Source of the DNA: Botryosphaeria dothidea
Taxonomy: Eukaryota > Ascomycota > Dothideomycetes > Botryosphaeriales > Botryosphaeriaceae
Direction of reading: 5' to 3'
Assembly (NCBI GenBank): GCA_011503125.2
Contig: WWBZ02000007.1
Coordinates: 1,426,001-1,490,000, forward strand
DNA length: 64,000 nt
Shown: positions 1 through 11,181 of the stretch, in pieces
Numbering within the stretch: the stretch's first letter is position 1
Layout of the letters: each line of letters begins with the position of its first letter
The notes under the pieces: model-generated
Told to the model about the DNA's origin: nothing
The model's input: the letters and a program-made list of their open reading frames with translations, nothing else
The model's database searches: none
Translations under genes and position numbers: made by a program

Positions 1-839
1 GCGGCGCCGCGGGCCGCCGCGGCCGCCGCGGCGTACGCCCGCATGGCGCGCAGCGCGTGCGCGCGGATGCCGGTGTAGGTGGCCGGGCGGCGCATGGGCA
101 GGAGCGGGGCGACGAGCCGGCCGATGACGACGCCGGTCTGCGCGTAGAGCCACCTGGTCAGGGCGGGCAGGTGCACGGCGAACCAGGTGAGGCGGCGGCG
201 GGCGGGGTCGAGGATGTCGTCGAGGAGGGCGCGGTGGGCGGGCGTGCCGCGGAGGCAGGTGGTCGCGCCGAAGGCCGGGGTGCCGTAGAGGAAGGCGGTG
301 ATGGCGTCGAGGGAGTAGTGGTGGAGGGCGGTGAAGATCTCCATGGGGGTGGTGGCGGAGGGCGAGAGGAGGGCGAGGAAGTCGTGGATTTTGGATTCGA
401 CCATGGCGGCGACGGGCCCGCGGATGATGGCGGACTTGGAGTAGGCGTGGGCGAGGAGCTTCTTGCGGGCGGCGTGCTCAGCGGTGCCGTGGAAGGTGAA
501 GAGGTTCTGCTTGCCGTAGACGTCGAACATGCGGTAGAAGGTGGTGCGCTCGAAGCCGCTACCGGCGCCGTAGATGGTGCGGAGGGCGGAGTGGGAGTTG
601 AAGTGGACTTCGTTGGGGCCGATGCGGACGACGGGGCCGTAGAGGGCGTGGAGAGCGTGGATGGTGCGGGTGCGGCGCCCCGTCAAGTCTTCCCAGGCAA
701 GGCGCCATTTTGTCAATGCAAAGGCTTTGGGGCCCGGAATGCGGCTCAATGGGCTGAGGAAGAGAGGATGGATGATGAAATAGTGGATTAAGGCAATGGA
801 AGCTGTGGCAACGGCCAATGTACTCAGTGTGGAAGACAT
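1..839 (-). CDS. Cytochrome P450, N-terminal part (runs off the window)
   Basis: Reading leftward from the ATG at 839 gives 279 uninterrupted codons with no stop before the window edge. The product begins with a hydrophobic membrane anchor (about residues 5-31), then the proline-rich hinge SRIPGPKA (residues 32-39) and the typical fungal P450 stretch containing YGPVVRIGPNEVHF, followed by a C-helix-like region. The I-helix, ExxR and heme-cysteine loop would lie beyond position 1, so substrate class cannot be judged. The visible end is Ala/Arg-rich and very GC-rich. A long open frame on the other strand (57-791) is a shadow caused by this GC bias. No intron is seen in the visible part. Endoplasmic reticulum location is inferred from the anchor. 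The family call is firm; the function is unknown. Confidence 0.9.
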   Translation of the reverse strand, partial: MSSTLSTLAVATASIALIHYFIIHPLFLSPLSRIPGPKAFALTKWRLAWEDLTGRRTRTIHALHALYGPVVRIGPNEVHFNSHSALRTIYGAGSGFERTTFYRMFDVYGKQNLFTFHGTAEHAARKKLLAHAYSKSAIIRGPVAAMVESKIHDFLALLSPSATTPMEIFTALHHYSLDAITAFLYGTPAFGATTCLRGTPAHRALLDDILDPARRRLTWFAVHLPALTRWLYAQTGVVIGRLVAPLLPMRRPATYTGIRAHALRAMRAYAAAAAAARGA

Positions 840-1258
840 GGTGGCATCTGCGGAGTGCTCGGAGAGAGGGCCTCAATTGGAAGAGTTGAGTAGATATGGA
901 GTTGTTTGACCCCGCTTGCGTGCTGTCGGAGGGTCCTCCATCGTGGTCATGTTCAGATAAGATAGGCGTCCGCCCGCCGCGCCGGGCCGCTCCTAGTCCG
1001 CTTTCTGTAGCAAGCGTTGCCAGCCTGATCACGTCATCTGTCTTCTGCTCGTATTCCTAGCCTACTGAATGGCTGTATGGCCGTCGTCTTCTCTTCTGCT
1101 CCTTGGCCGCTTATACCTTCCCGATACTGCTAGCCCAAGGGCAAGGGCGGAGGTCATGAAAGAATTGACCTCACGATGGACAGGCAGGACATGTGCATCA
1201 AGTGAAGTTTTCAAAGTAGTCATATGATATCGTTGAGTCAATGAATACCCTCAACCGA
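840..1258. other. Intergenic region upstream of the P450
   Basis: No coding sequence is supported. It is the upstream region of the leftward P450 and the 3' side of the permease. One TGTCGG half-site (924-929) matches the motif found as palindromes at 3412-3439 and 6873-6889, but as a single 6-mer it is not significant alone. Confidence 0.5.
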
Positions 1259-3124
1259 TCACTTCTTCTCATTCCTGCCATTGAACACTCTATCCAGCAG
1301 ACCCTCGACTTTCCCTTTTGGATTTGGCACAAACATCCTCTCATACTCCTCAATCTCTGTCACCAGACCTCCAACGCTGAGATCTGCCGTTCCAGGCCTA
1401 ACATACGTCGTCCTCTTGAAAACCTTCCACAGCACAAAAGCCAGCGGAAAAGCGGCCAGGAAGGTATAGTCCAAGAAAAAATACATCAGATCCCACCCCC
1501 CCGCAACGAACAAGTCATATCCCAGCAACAGCAACATAAGCGCGGTCCCACACATCGCGACATACGACGTATACGGCTGAAACTTCCCCTGATACGGCAG
1601 CGACCTGCGATCGACGCCTTGCCGTTCGAGCGCGGCGAAGAAGTGGCGGTATGTCAGCGCGACGGAGAAGTAGTTCAACAGCTGGCACGCGGTGATCAGG
1701 TCGACGAGCCAGTTGAGCACCTTGGCGCTCGAGTTGGCCGTCTGCAGGAACGCGAGCAGGCAGAACGCCAGGCCCGCGGCGACGCTCCACACGGGCACGC
1801 CGGACGCGAGCGTCTTGGCGAAGAAGCGCGGCGCCGTGCCGTGGAGGGCCATGCCGTGCAGCGTGCGTGTCGCCGCGAAGAGGATGCCGTTGCCGGAGCT
1901 GAGCACCGAGGTCATGATCAGCGCGTTGACCAGATGCGGCAGGCCGGAGATGCGGAGGCGGTTCATGGCGATGACGTAGGGAGAGGCGGCGCCGGTGCCG
2001 CTGCCTGATTGTTCGCCGGACAGGACGGCCGCGAGGGTGGGGTCGTTGTAGGGGATGACGATGCCCATGCCCAGTGCGGAGCTGCAGAAGAAGAGCAAGA
2101 TGCGCCAGACGAAGGAGCGGAAGGCTTTCGGGAGGACGCGGCGAGGGGACTGGGTCTCGCCTGCTACCATGGAGATGTATTCGGGGCCGCAGATTGAGAA
2201 GGTTGCTTGAACGATGCATGACAGCACACCGAGAAATCGGCCGGTTGATCCAGGAACGAGATGCTCGACAAAGGCTCCCTGCATGGTTTAGCTGCAAAGT
2301 ACGCATCGTGTTGGGGAACTTCGATAACATACCGGGTCTTTCCAATACCGAAAGCCGTACCTGTCATTCACTGGATTGCCTCCCAACATTGTCACAAAAG
2401 TAAAGGCAAGCAGCATGACAATCAGAAACACCTTGAATATCGAGAGGTAAAACTCGGCAACGCCGAAATACCGGACAGAGATGGTGTTTAACAGCCTACG
2501 TCAAGGTCAGTCCAAGAAAAGTAAGGAAAGTCTTCATGTGTGAAGGACTCACGCGTAGATAACCATCACAATCACAATGACTGCCTCAACTGGCACTTTA
2601 TCTGTCCAGAACCCTAGCAAGATATTGAATGCAACGATCTCAAACGGAACCAAAAGCGCCATATTCAGGAAGAAGTTCCAGGACATCGCGAAATTGAGGG
2701 CGTCGTCTACCCAATATCCGCCGAGTCGGATGAATGGCGAAGGGATGGGAGCATAGCAAATCATTTCAGCTGTCACTCCATCAGCAGACAGATCTCAGAA
2801 GCCTCGCACTGACAATATGGGCTTACCAAAACACTCATTCACACATAGCATCACCGCGCCCCATATCAAGAACCCCAGAAGCAACCCAGCCGGCCCTCCC
2901 TTCGGCAACGCCGATCCCATCTGCACGTACAGGCTGGTTCCGATGGCACCGCCAATGGCGAACAGTTGCACTTCTTTTGATCGGAGTTTGCGGTGCAGAT
3001 GTTGGGAGCCGGCCGAAACGAGCTGCGTGTCTCCGATCTCCACATCGCTGTTGGTGCTGGGTGGCAGCTCCCTGGGAGGTGATATTTTGGCGTCAAAAGA
3101 CGCCTTTTCAGGAATCGATGTCAT
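1259..3124 (-). CDS. Amino acid permease (AAP/YAT family, APC superfamily)
   Basis: Four exons (3124-2827, 2769-2553, 2495-2333, 2278-1259) join in frame to 565 residues, with donors GTAAGC, GTGAGT and GTATGT and AG acceptors. After a roughly 50-residue cytoplasmic N-terminus comes the family signature KEVQLFAIGGAIGTSLYV at transmembrane segment 1. About twelve hydrophobic segments follow, with the conserved FRYWKDPGAF before the central segment and ETQSPRRVLPKAF after it. The family imports amino acids across the plasma membrane by proton symport. The substrate cannot be read from sequence; a dicarboxylic (DIP5-like) or general permease is possible. It is divergent from the RidA-like gene, with a perfect palindrome between them, which suggests shared control. 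Exon joins are consistent throughout, so the gene looks intact. Confidence 0.92.
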
Positions 3125-3411
3125 TCGAGATTTGAGAGTATGCGGGCGTTGCTGGCTTAGGGTATCTGATCTTTACAGCCGATGTTGAAAGAGCTGGGAA
3201 TACAAACATGGATGGAGTGGCAAGGTCAGCCAGAATCGTGAGAAGCTATAGATAAAAGTTTGAAAGTCACTGATATCTCTTGTAAGCCTGATTGTGCCTT
3301 GCAGCTTCTTATCGACATGCTGTGCCCTTGCCGAGTCTGCCATCACGTGTTTGGTGTCAAGTGGATGGCGGACTGAGGCTGATGGTGCAGCAGTGGGGGT
3401 GGCGTGTCGGT

Positions 3412-3439
3412 CGGTTGTCGGGCGCCAGTCCGACAACCG
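3412..3439. promoter_or_regulatory. Perfect 10-bp inverted repeat in a divergent promoter
   Basis: CGGTTGTCGG, an 8-nt spacer, then CCGACAACCG lies between the permease (ATG at 3124, minus) and the RidA-like gene (ATG at 3564, plus). Each arm also contains CGG-N4-CGG triplets of the kind bound by Zn2Cys6 dimers. A further TGTCGG is adjacent (3405-3410). The same TGTCGG half-site forms the palindrome at 6873-6889. The rest of 3125-3563 shows nothing codable. The binding role is inferred. Confidence 0.6.
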
Positions 3440-3563
3440 CATTGCGGAGAGACCGTTCGGTGTGGCTTGTGGCTCACCATGAGATAATATTAAACCAGAA
3501 AAGAGTAATGTGAGAGTATGCTGCACTTTACGTCCCCTGAACTCGTGGCAACCCTGATTCACG

Positions 3564-4055
3564 ATGTCTGACATCACACCAATCCTCTCCGACAAAGCTT
3601 GCGCCTACCCTGCTGGCCTATTTCGTACGCAAACATGATACCTTGATAGCTTCATCAAACACACGCTGACAGACAAAGACCACGCCAAGGTGTTCAACGG
3701 AGTAGTATACACAACAGGCCAGATCGGAGCTGATGTCGTCGGCAACCTCGTCAGCAAGGACATCAAGCCTCAAACCGAGCAAGTGCTGAAGAACCTCTCT
3801 GCAATTCTTGAAGCAGCAGGTAGCTCGTTGGACCGGGTCATCAAAGTCAACATATACATGGTTGACCAAACGGAATATGCGGGCATGAATGAGGTGTATA
3901 AGGAGGTGAGAACACCGCACCCCGGCCGACATCTACATTAACCTCACAGTATGTAGATTATGCCTGATCCAAAGCCTCCAAGAGCTTGCGTGTTCGTCAA
4001 AGGCTTGCCTGCTGGCGCGAGCGTAGAGATGGAAATAGTGGCCGCAGTGAAATGA
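3564..4055 (+). CDS. RidA/YjgF/YER057c/UK114-family protein
   Basis: Three exons (3564-3624, 3673-3905, 3957-4055) give 130 residues, the usual family length. Visible landmarks are HAKVFNGVVYTTGQIGAD, the central DRVIKVNIYMVD strand-helix region and the C-terminal PDPKPPRACVFVKGLPAGA with the family's substrate-binding arginine in PPRACV. RidA proteins form trimers and deaminate reactive enamine/imine intermediates made by PLP enzymes of amino acid metabolism, in cytosol or mitochondria; no obvious targeting peptide is seen. The third exon is joined using the TATGTAG acceptor (up to 3956), because the earlier CACAG would shift the frame. Its divergent partner is an amino acid permease, fitting a role in amino acid use. 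Confidence 0.88.
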
Positions 4056-4131
4056 GAATTAAACTTTTCATATGGTATCATGGCTGTACAAACTTCAAAT
4101 ACACTCCATTTAGCATTGAGCCGGGACGGTA

Positions 4132-6465
4132 TCAGGTTTCGAAAGTGCCTCCCAGAAAATTCATGAACTCTTCATCAAGATCCATGTCTGCCGTTTCACC
4201 AGTCCCAATGCCCACTGCCATGAACTGTGCGGCAGCATCTCCGTACGGTGTTGTTGTTGCCGCCAGGCGGAAGTCCCTAGGTAACCCGCTGTCTGACATG
4301 GTCGACGTGGCATTTTGAGAATCACCCACTGCGCTGTTTGCGCCTGGAGAGTAGCCTGCAGCAGCCACCCGATGCTGAAGTTCGTCGAAAGACGAGTTTC
4401 CGGTCGTAAATGAGGGAAATGAAATTTCATCCATCCTGAACGCGTCAGGTGTCAATCTAGAAACCCCAGAAGACACACCAGCGACAGGAGGGTTGAGCTG
4501 GAGCGGACTAGATTGATCAAGCGTGGAAGCAGATGCACTTTCGGGGCTCATGTGAGACTGCAATCTCTGGGAAACGTCATGAACGATGTCGCGACATTTC
4601 AGAGCGGTGGGAAATTTTTGAGCAAAGTTCCCGAGGACACTGCTGGCTCTTTCCAAATCATTGAGAGCATCCGATCTTTGGAGATAGGCTGACAGGGCCT
4701 CGGGCTGGGCCGTGATGGAGTAGATGAGTGTCAAGGTTACAGTGAAAACGTTGAAAAGGTTGAGCCAATTAAATGCGTATCGTTGGTCGTGGTGCATGGT
4801 TTCAATTTGTCTGATTGCCATTGCAGATGCTTCCGCAATCAAGTGGACTTTTTCCAAGGTAAGAACAGGACACAGTGGTGACGGCCTGTAGAGCATGATT
4901 AAGTGTGTATAGTAGTTAAGATCGTACCAAGCTGTGCTTGTGTGGGGAACTTGAAGAATTCGCGCTTGCGGTAGTGGAAAAGGCATTGTGCGACGCCACT
5001 CAACAAGCTTTGCGTGCAGTCCATTGAGTATCTCGTCCCGATCAGCAGGAGGGAGATGTCGGTTCTTGTTCGAATAGACTTGCTCGAATACTTCACCAGC
5101 GATTCTCCTCAGGGCAAGTAAGTGCAGCGGTACGGCCATTTCAGAGGCCTTGAGTTGAGGCTGAGGCAGAATCCTGTCTGGGAGGATGTTCTCATCATCC
5201 ACTTCAGTAAAGAAGCCAATTTCGATGTCATCATCGCGGATACCAAATGGTCGGCCGAGGCTGATCGAAACAACCCTGTCCATCATGTACAAGCTCCAGA
5301 ACAGTCTTTTCCTGTATTCTTGCACGTCAAGGGGTAATTGCCGTGTTACGTCGTTCGGAGCAGTGTGCAGCCCCATGCCCACGGCCAATCTGATGGCGGA
5401 ACCCACAAGGTACCACGTGTTGGAGCCAACGCGGTTGAAGAATGAGTAGGAGACCTGTAATAGCAGAGCATCTAATGCAGCCATGTTGCCGTGCGACAAG
5501 GCGGCGTAGAAGTAGACCATGGCGTTCTTGAAGAACTGAGCAGATTCGGATTCTGACCCATCAGGAACGATGGCCGACCACGTCGTGGAACCAATGGCAA
5601 AGACCATCCACAAAGTGTAGAGCCATGGCGCAGAAGTTTCCAGGCCATGGTTTGCATCGGAGTACATTTTCTTCAAGCAGTCCATGAACCAAATCTTCCT
5701 GACAAACGGGTAGAGGGTATGGCTGTGAGACCAGTAGTACTCAGCCAGGCGGAATGCCTGGTCCTTTGGCGGCAGGGATGCCGGATACTGGAGAGCCGAA
5801 GATTCGCTATCGGGTCCATTGGCCGTGGTAACTACCAATGGTTCACTGTCCGAATCACAGTCTTGCTGAGCCACTTCGAAGCTGAAAGGGTACTGATCTG
5901 GCTTCAAGCGTCGCAACACAGCCTGGGTCAGACGCGCAAAAGACACGCCAGAAGACGAGCCCAAATATCTGTCTGCAGTGGCCTCGAGTGACAGTTGTTT
6001 CAACTCGGAAGCAAGTTGGTCGCCGCGGTCATCCCTTGCACTCGTTCTGGACCCTTGACCGACAGCGCTGGAAGAATCCGTTCCCTTATCGGACTGAGCA
6101 GCTACCGACCATCTGCGGCCACGATCTATCACTTCCGGAGGAGTGTGTTCTATGGGAGCTGAGACGGAAGGGTTCGGGCTGGTGGAAGAAGGATCACGAA
6201 GTTGGGCTTCTAGCTGGGCGACGCGTTTCTCAAGGCCGCGGACATAACTGGAAGAGGACAGGGTTAGCGCTGAAAGTCGAGAGTGAATGGCGTTGACTCA
6301 CGAAATATAGAACAGGCCGGTCTCTTCCTGTTGCTCCTCAAAGCTGCACTGGACGCCTGAGTGTTCGCAAGCATGGCATCGGGGGAGGGTCCTGGAGCAC
6401 TTTTTCTTGCGATTGTAGCAACGTCTACACGCTTGATTGGAGCGGGCGGGCGCAGAGGTGATCAT
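4132..6465 (-). CDS. Zn2Cys6 transcription factor with fungal_trans domain
   Basis: Two exons (6465-6302, 6247-4132) encode 759 residues. The zinc cluster has cysteines at 13, 16, 23, 30, 33 and 40 (C-x2-C-x6-C-x6-C-x2-C-x6-C). A short coiled-coil dimerisation helix follows (YVRGLEKRVAQLEAQL, around residues 55-70), then a Ser/Asp-rich linker. The fungal_trans regulatory region includes YRKRLFWSLYMMDRVVS and LGRPFGIRDDDIEI. The C-terminus is Ser/Thr-rich and probably activating. The start ATG has a good context (CACC before it) and the upstream frame adds nothing. It is a nuclear regulator; the target pathway is not readable from the protein. It sits between two divergent promoters that share a TGTCGG palindrome and transcribes away from the CYP504 gene, so it is the obvious candidate regulator of the neighbours. 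Confidence 0.93.
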
Positions 6466-6872
6466 GGTGGGCGTCTTGTACGCATCGCGACGTCGGCACT
6501 TGGCCGGGAGAGGACAGCAGTGGTGGGCGCGACCGGCATGGTGGAGTTGTGAGGGTGCATGCGAGTGATTGGAAATGCCTTATCGCAATTGGCAGGGAGC
6601 TTTGATAACGCGACTACCTCCTCAAGACCCTTCAAACTTGTTCATCCTCGCAGCCAGCTTGCACCGACAAGTTATTTTCCTGGGCATGTTGAAAGTGCAG
6701 CCGCCAGCAATTTGACGCGCGCTGGAATGCATGCTCTGACCTGAGCTCACACCATCGCTCGTCTTCCGTGCCTAACTTTGCAGCAATCATCTCCGCATCG
6801 GCTGCGCTACTTCCCCCGCTTTTCAACACCACCGCGCCGCCTTATCTCCATGTCACGTGCATCACATCCCGT

Positions 6873-6889
6873 TGTCGGCCCTGCCGACA
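6873..6889. promoter_or_regulatory. CGG-N5-CCG palindrome upstream of CYP504
   Basis: TGTCGGC-CCT-GCCGACA is a perfect 7-bp inverted repeat, equal to CGG-N5-CCG, a classical zinc-cluster dimer site. A third copy of TGTCGG follows at 6895-6900. It lies about 160 bp before the CYP504 ATG (7049) and about 400 bp before the Zn2Cys6 ATG (6465). A TTTATAG element near 6977-6983 could be the CYP504 TATA box. No other feature is seen in 6466-7048. Confidence 0.6.
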
Positions 6890-7048
6890 CACCTTGTCGG
6901 CTTGTCCTTATTCGGGTGTGAGCGAGCGGCCGTGAGAGTCCGCACCCGCTCGTCGGTCCCGCCGTTGAGGATGCTCTTTATAGAGCCGCATTGCGACCGC
7001 CTGGTTGAGCTTGGCCGATACTGACGCATCCGCATACCATTTGCGAGC

Positions 7049-8875
7049 ATGGCTCTATCTGCTCTTGACGTCAGCGCTACTGGGGCCGTGCTGCCCCACC
7101 ATTATCTCTATCTCGTTGCCGTCTTCGTCGCCGCCTACGCTCTGTACAAGGTACCATGAATATGTCCGTCCTGGCTGCGTACATGCTGACACATCCATCA
7201 GTTTGCGACCTACACCGATATCCCGTACATTAAGGGCATTCCCGAGATTCCCGGTGCGATTCCTATTGCCGGCCACCTTTTCAAGCTTGGCGAAGACCAT
7301 GCGACGACATGCGAAAAGTGGTGGAGGGAGTATGAATCCCATTCTCTCAGTAAAATACTCTACTGACGGCGCACAGGTACGGCTGGTCCGTTTTCCAGGT
7401 TCGTCTTGGCAACACTCGTGCCGTTGTCTTCAACTCGTTTGAAGACTGTCGAAATGTTCTCGTAAAGCACCAGTCGGCCGTCATTGACCGCCCGAAGCTT
7501 TACACCTTCCACGGCGTCATCTCCTCTACCCAAGGCTTTACTATTGGATCATCTCCGTGGGATGACAGCTGCAAGAACAAACGCAAGGCTGCTGGCACCG
7601 CTCTCAGCCGACCTGCCTTGAGGAACTACTATCCCATGTTTGACCTGGAGAGTTTCTGCATAGTTCGGGATATGCAGAAGGACAGCAAAGCTGGCGAATT
7701 CGAGATCAGTGTTCGTCCGTACATCCAGCGGTACGCCCTGAACACTACCTTGACACTGTGCTATGGCATCCGGATGGACGAGGTCTATGACACTCTGCTA
7801 CGCGAAATCCTTCACGTCGGCTCGGCCATCTCTCTCCTGCGCAGTGCTTCGGAAAATTACCAGGATTACATTCCGACCTTGAGGTACTTGCCTAATAACG
7901 AGAAAAACAAGAGGTCGAAAGAGCTCAGAGCCAGGAGAGACGCCTATCTTAACCATCTCCTGGACAAGGTCCGCGAGATGATCAAGAACGGCACAGACAA
8001 GCCTTGTATTTCTGCGGCCATCCTGAAGGACCAGGAGACAAAGTTGACTGGTGTCGAGGTCAGTTCCATCTGTCTCTCACTTGTTTCCGGTGGCTTCGAG
8101 ACAATCCCTGGCACTTTGACTTCCTGCATTGGGTCGCTTGCCACGCCAGAGGGTCAGCTCTTCCAGGAGCGTGCCTACGCAGATATCAAGAGACACTGCC
8201 CCAATATCAATGATGCTTGGGAGAATAGCTACCAGGAAGAGAAGGTTCCCTACCTTCGCGCTTTGATTCAGGAGGCTGGCCGATACTATACTGTCAGTGC
8301 CATGAGTCTTCCGCGAAAGACCGTGACAGAGGTGAACTGGAACGGCGCTATCATCCCTCCGAAGACGATGATCCTCATCAATGCTCAAGCTGGAAACCAT
8401 GGTAAGAATTATCACAAACTTCTATCTGTGGAGGCAGTGCTAACCTTCTGTAGATACCGATCACTTCGGCCCAAGCGGCAACAAGTTTGACCCCGAGCGC
8501 TGGCTCGAGCCCATCACCGCAGAAAACGACATGGGTCCTTTCGTGGAAAAGCCCCTCCACGGTGCAGCTCATCTCTCTTTCGGCGCCGGTGCTCGTGCTT
8601 GTTCCGGCCAGTACATCGCCGTCCGTCTGTTGTATTCCTCCTTGATACGCATCATCTCATCTTACCGCATTGTTGCGAGCGAGTCTGAGCCTCCGAATAC
8701 GGATTACGTGGACTACAACCAGTTCAAGACGGCTCTTGTCGCTATTCCGAGAGACTTTAAAGTCAAGCTTGTCCCCAGGGACCGAGGCATGACGGAAGAG
8801 TGTCTTGCAGCGGCGTACGACCGTACGAAGCAACACTACAAGGAGGATGTGAAAGGGTTTGAGGGGTATGATTGA
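7049..8875 (+). CDS. Cytochrome P450, CYP504 family (phenylacetate hydroxylase-like)
   Basis: Four exons (7049-7150, 7202-7329, 7377-8401, 8454-8875) join to 558 residues. There is an N-terminal membrane anchor, then PEIPGAIPIAGHLF. The I-helix motif GGFET, the ExxR (EAGR), a PERW motif and the heme loop FGAGARACSG with the iron-ligand Cys at about 468 are all present. The overall pattern, including GNTRAVVFNS near the N-terminus and the long charged C-terminus, is that of CYP504 enzymes. In Aspergillus, PhacA and PhacB of this family hydroxylate phenylacetate or its 3-/4-hydroxy forms on the way to homogentisate. Which position is attacked here cannot be told from sequence. It is divergent from the Zn2Cys6 regulator, with a zinc-cluster palindrome between. 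The enzyme appears intact. Confidence 0.88.
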
Positions 8876-9532
8876 AGTATTGAGTACGTAATGTACATAC
8901 ACCAACGCATAAATAGTGTCAGCATGACAGTCACGGTAAAGCATGAGTAACGAGCCAAATTATACATACAGGTAGTTACGTCCTCCGTTGACAATGTTTT
9001 AATTCAAAGACGCGCAGATGATAATTCAAATTGGACCTCGCGGTCGAGTCTGACAGAATCGCCAATAAAGAGCAAGAGGCGCGCGGTTGGGATTGGGTAC
9101 CCATTTCAGGGAATGTTTACTAGACTCGTCAGGACTCTCCCTGCAAGATAGGTCTGTTCTTTGCCGCTGTTGAACCTGGAAAGCCAAGATGGGGCAGCCA
9201 GAACCAGCTACCCGCACTGTTATGTATCGGAAAGAGATCTCAGAAATATCAAGACCACGGCAGAAATTTCACGTTAGTCTGGCATGACCTTTGAGGACCG
9301 GAAACATGAGCACGACGAGAAGAGACGAAGTCGAGCAAGTAGAAAAGCGAACAACCCTTTCGCCAAGGATTCGGTTCCTTCCATCCCACCTTCCCGATCG
9401 AGGCGTTTCATCAGGCAACAAGCTTCTACGAGCTCGAGCTCCAGAGTCGCTCTCTGCACTATAAGGCGACGAACATCGACATACAATTCCCTTTGCTCTG
9501 AGATAGAACCCCCGTACTGCGCGACCGCCACC
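8876..9532. other. Intergenic; TATA box before the GNAT gene
   Basis: No gene is supported. TATAAG at 9460-9465 is about 70 bp before the GNAT ATG and is a plausible core promoter. The reading frame stays open upstream of that ATG to 9284 but looks like 5' leader (basic, low-complexity translation). Confidence 0.5.
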
Positions 9533-10260
9533 ATGAGTCTCACAGTCAGCCCGATGGAGGAAGCCGACTTCCCCGTGATGACGCAACTGTTCCACAAGGC
9601 ATACTACTCCACCACGGGAGTAAGCGCGCTCCTCTACCACACCCCTCCATCCCAGGCATCTCTCGACAAGATCACCCAAGTGCGCCTACGCGCCTTCCAC
9701 GAAGACTCGAACGCGCATTTCATCAAGGCTACTGACTCGGAGACGGGCGAGATCATCGCCTGCGCCAGGTGGGACATCTACAAACACGCCCGCAGCGATG
9801 ACGACGTTGAACGCAGCGCCGCCTTCACCGACGATGATTTGATCCCAGAGTTCAACGTAGATGTGCATGCTGCGCTGTTCGGCCCTCTCCGCCGTGCGCA
9901 CAAGGATGTCATGGGAACTCGTCCACACGCATATCTCGTCGGGTTGGTCACCGATCCGGATCATGGTCGTAGGGGTGCAGGGGGTCTGCTGGTGCAGTGG
10001 GGATTGGACCAAGCCGACGAGCTCGGCTTGGATACGTATCTCGATGCCTCGCCCATGGGCAAGGGCCTCTATGAGAAGAATGGCTTCGAGACTGTCAAAG
10101 ACATTCCGTTTGATCTGGTCCAGTTCGGCGGTGAAGGCGCCATCTCGCATACGGTGAGTACGCGCTTGACAAGCCCAGACTCCGTGCTTTCACTGACGGA
10201 TGATGGCAGTGCATGTTTCGGAGGCCAGGACCTTCAAAGAGAAAGATCGTCGCGGCCTAG
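9533..10260 (+). CDS. GNAT-family N-acetyltransferase
   Basis: Two exons (9533-10153, 10210-10260) give 223 residues. The start chosen is the ATG in GCCACCATG, 70 bp after a TATA box, because it begins the conserved MSLTVSPMEEADFPVM segment; the upstream in-frame extension is not protein-like. The acetyl-CoA site is visible as LVGLVTDPDHGRRGAGGLLV (motif A, R/Q-x-x-G-x-G/A form), followed by the motif B region YLDASPMGKGLYEKNGF. The family transfers acetyl from acetyl-CoA to an amine. Small fungal members like this have unknown substrates. The short last exon replaces a long read-through frame and restores the typical C-terminus beginning TCMFRRP. Confidence 0.85.
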
Positions 10261-11181
10261 AGCTGGCAGAACTTGGAGTGACATATCGGCATGTCATCAA
10301 TCGCATCAGTTTGTGCGTCGAGAACATGAGCATCTTCGCGGCTTTCGCATGAGAACTCGTTTCATCCTTTCCTCGCTATTGAGAAATATTTTAGATGAGT
10401 TTTGCGCAATCCACCCTCCTATTCCAATGTCCAAAGCATGCCGCGAGCTCGTGTTCATTCTTTTCCGCACCCAAGTCCTTGTCCTTGGTGACCCTGCTAC
10501 ACAAAGCACGTGGTGCGGGGACACAGGCGATGCGGCGCAATATTCCTTCGAGCAGTGGGACCCCAATACTCCCCGGCCATCTCGTAGATGAAGGTTATTG
10601 TGGAAAATACGGGGTGCAGAACCGTTGATCCCTGGACATTCTCCTCTTCCACTAGTCACAACCCTGATCTACTAGACTGTTGAGCATCTGAAGATGAGTT
10701 CAATACCCCCCGCCAGCCCCTCTCAGTTTAGTCAGGTACCAATCCGATCCATACCGCACTCTATTATAGCCTGACCTCATTTTTAGCATTTTTCACGATG
10801 CCACTCTTTCTCGCAAGCCGCCTTGGCTATCTCCCACCGCTGAAGCCTGCCTATATGCTAATTGTTTTACTCAATCACAAGTAGCAAAACTTGTGACCTT
10901 CACCATTAGTCTCAGATATAGGCCAAAAACTAATCTTCAACATGTCCACGTTCCGAACGAGTCAACAAGGGATCACGAGTCCCTTGGTCCCTGGCGTCCC
11001 TTCTCATCCACGTGGAAGAACACAACCAAAGAATTCAACCAGCTCAAGCATACCGCCCCAATCTTCTGTAGTGCCAGCCTCTATAAAGCCGCACTCGACC
11101 CATCGAAACAGAGTCCCCATCACCACAGTATCAAGACAAGTGACACCACCAACGCGAACGAATCTCCTTCCACGACCCACC
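10261..11181. other. Intergenic region upstream of the HsbA gene
   Basis: No gene is seen. TATAAA at 11092-11097 is about 85 bp before the HsbA ATG. The long frame open from 10942 into the HsbA gene is not protein-like before 11182. Confidence 0.5.

Noticed and set aside
57..791. Plus-strand 244-codon frame
   Set aside because: Antisense shadow of the GC-rich P450 exon; Gly/Val/Glu-rich translation with no domain.
9284..10591. Single 435-codon frame as one gene
   Set aside because: Only 9533-10153 is protein-like; the 5' part is leader and the 3' part reads through an intron with GTGAGT..GGCAG.
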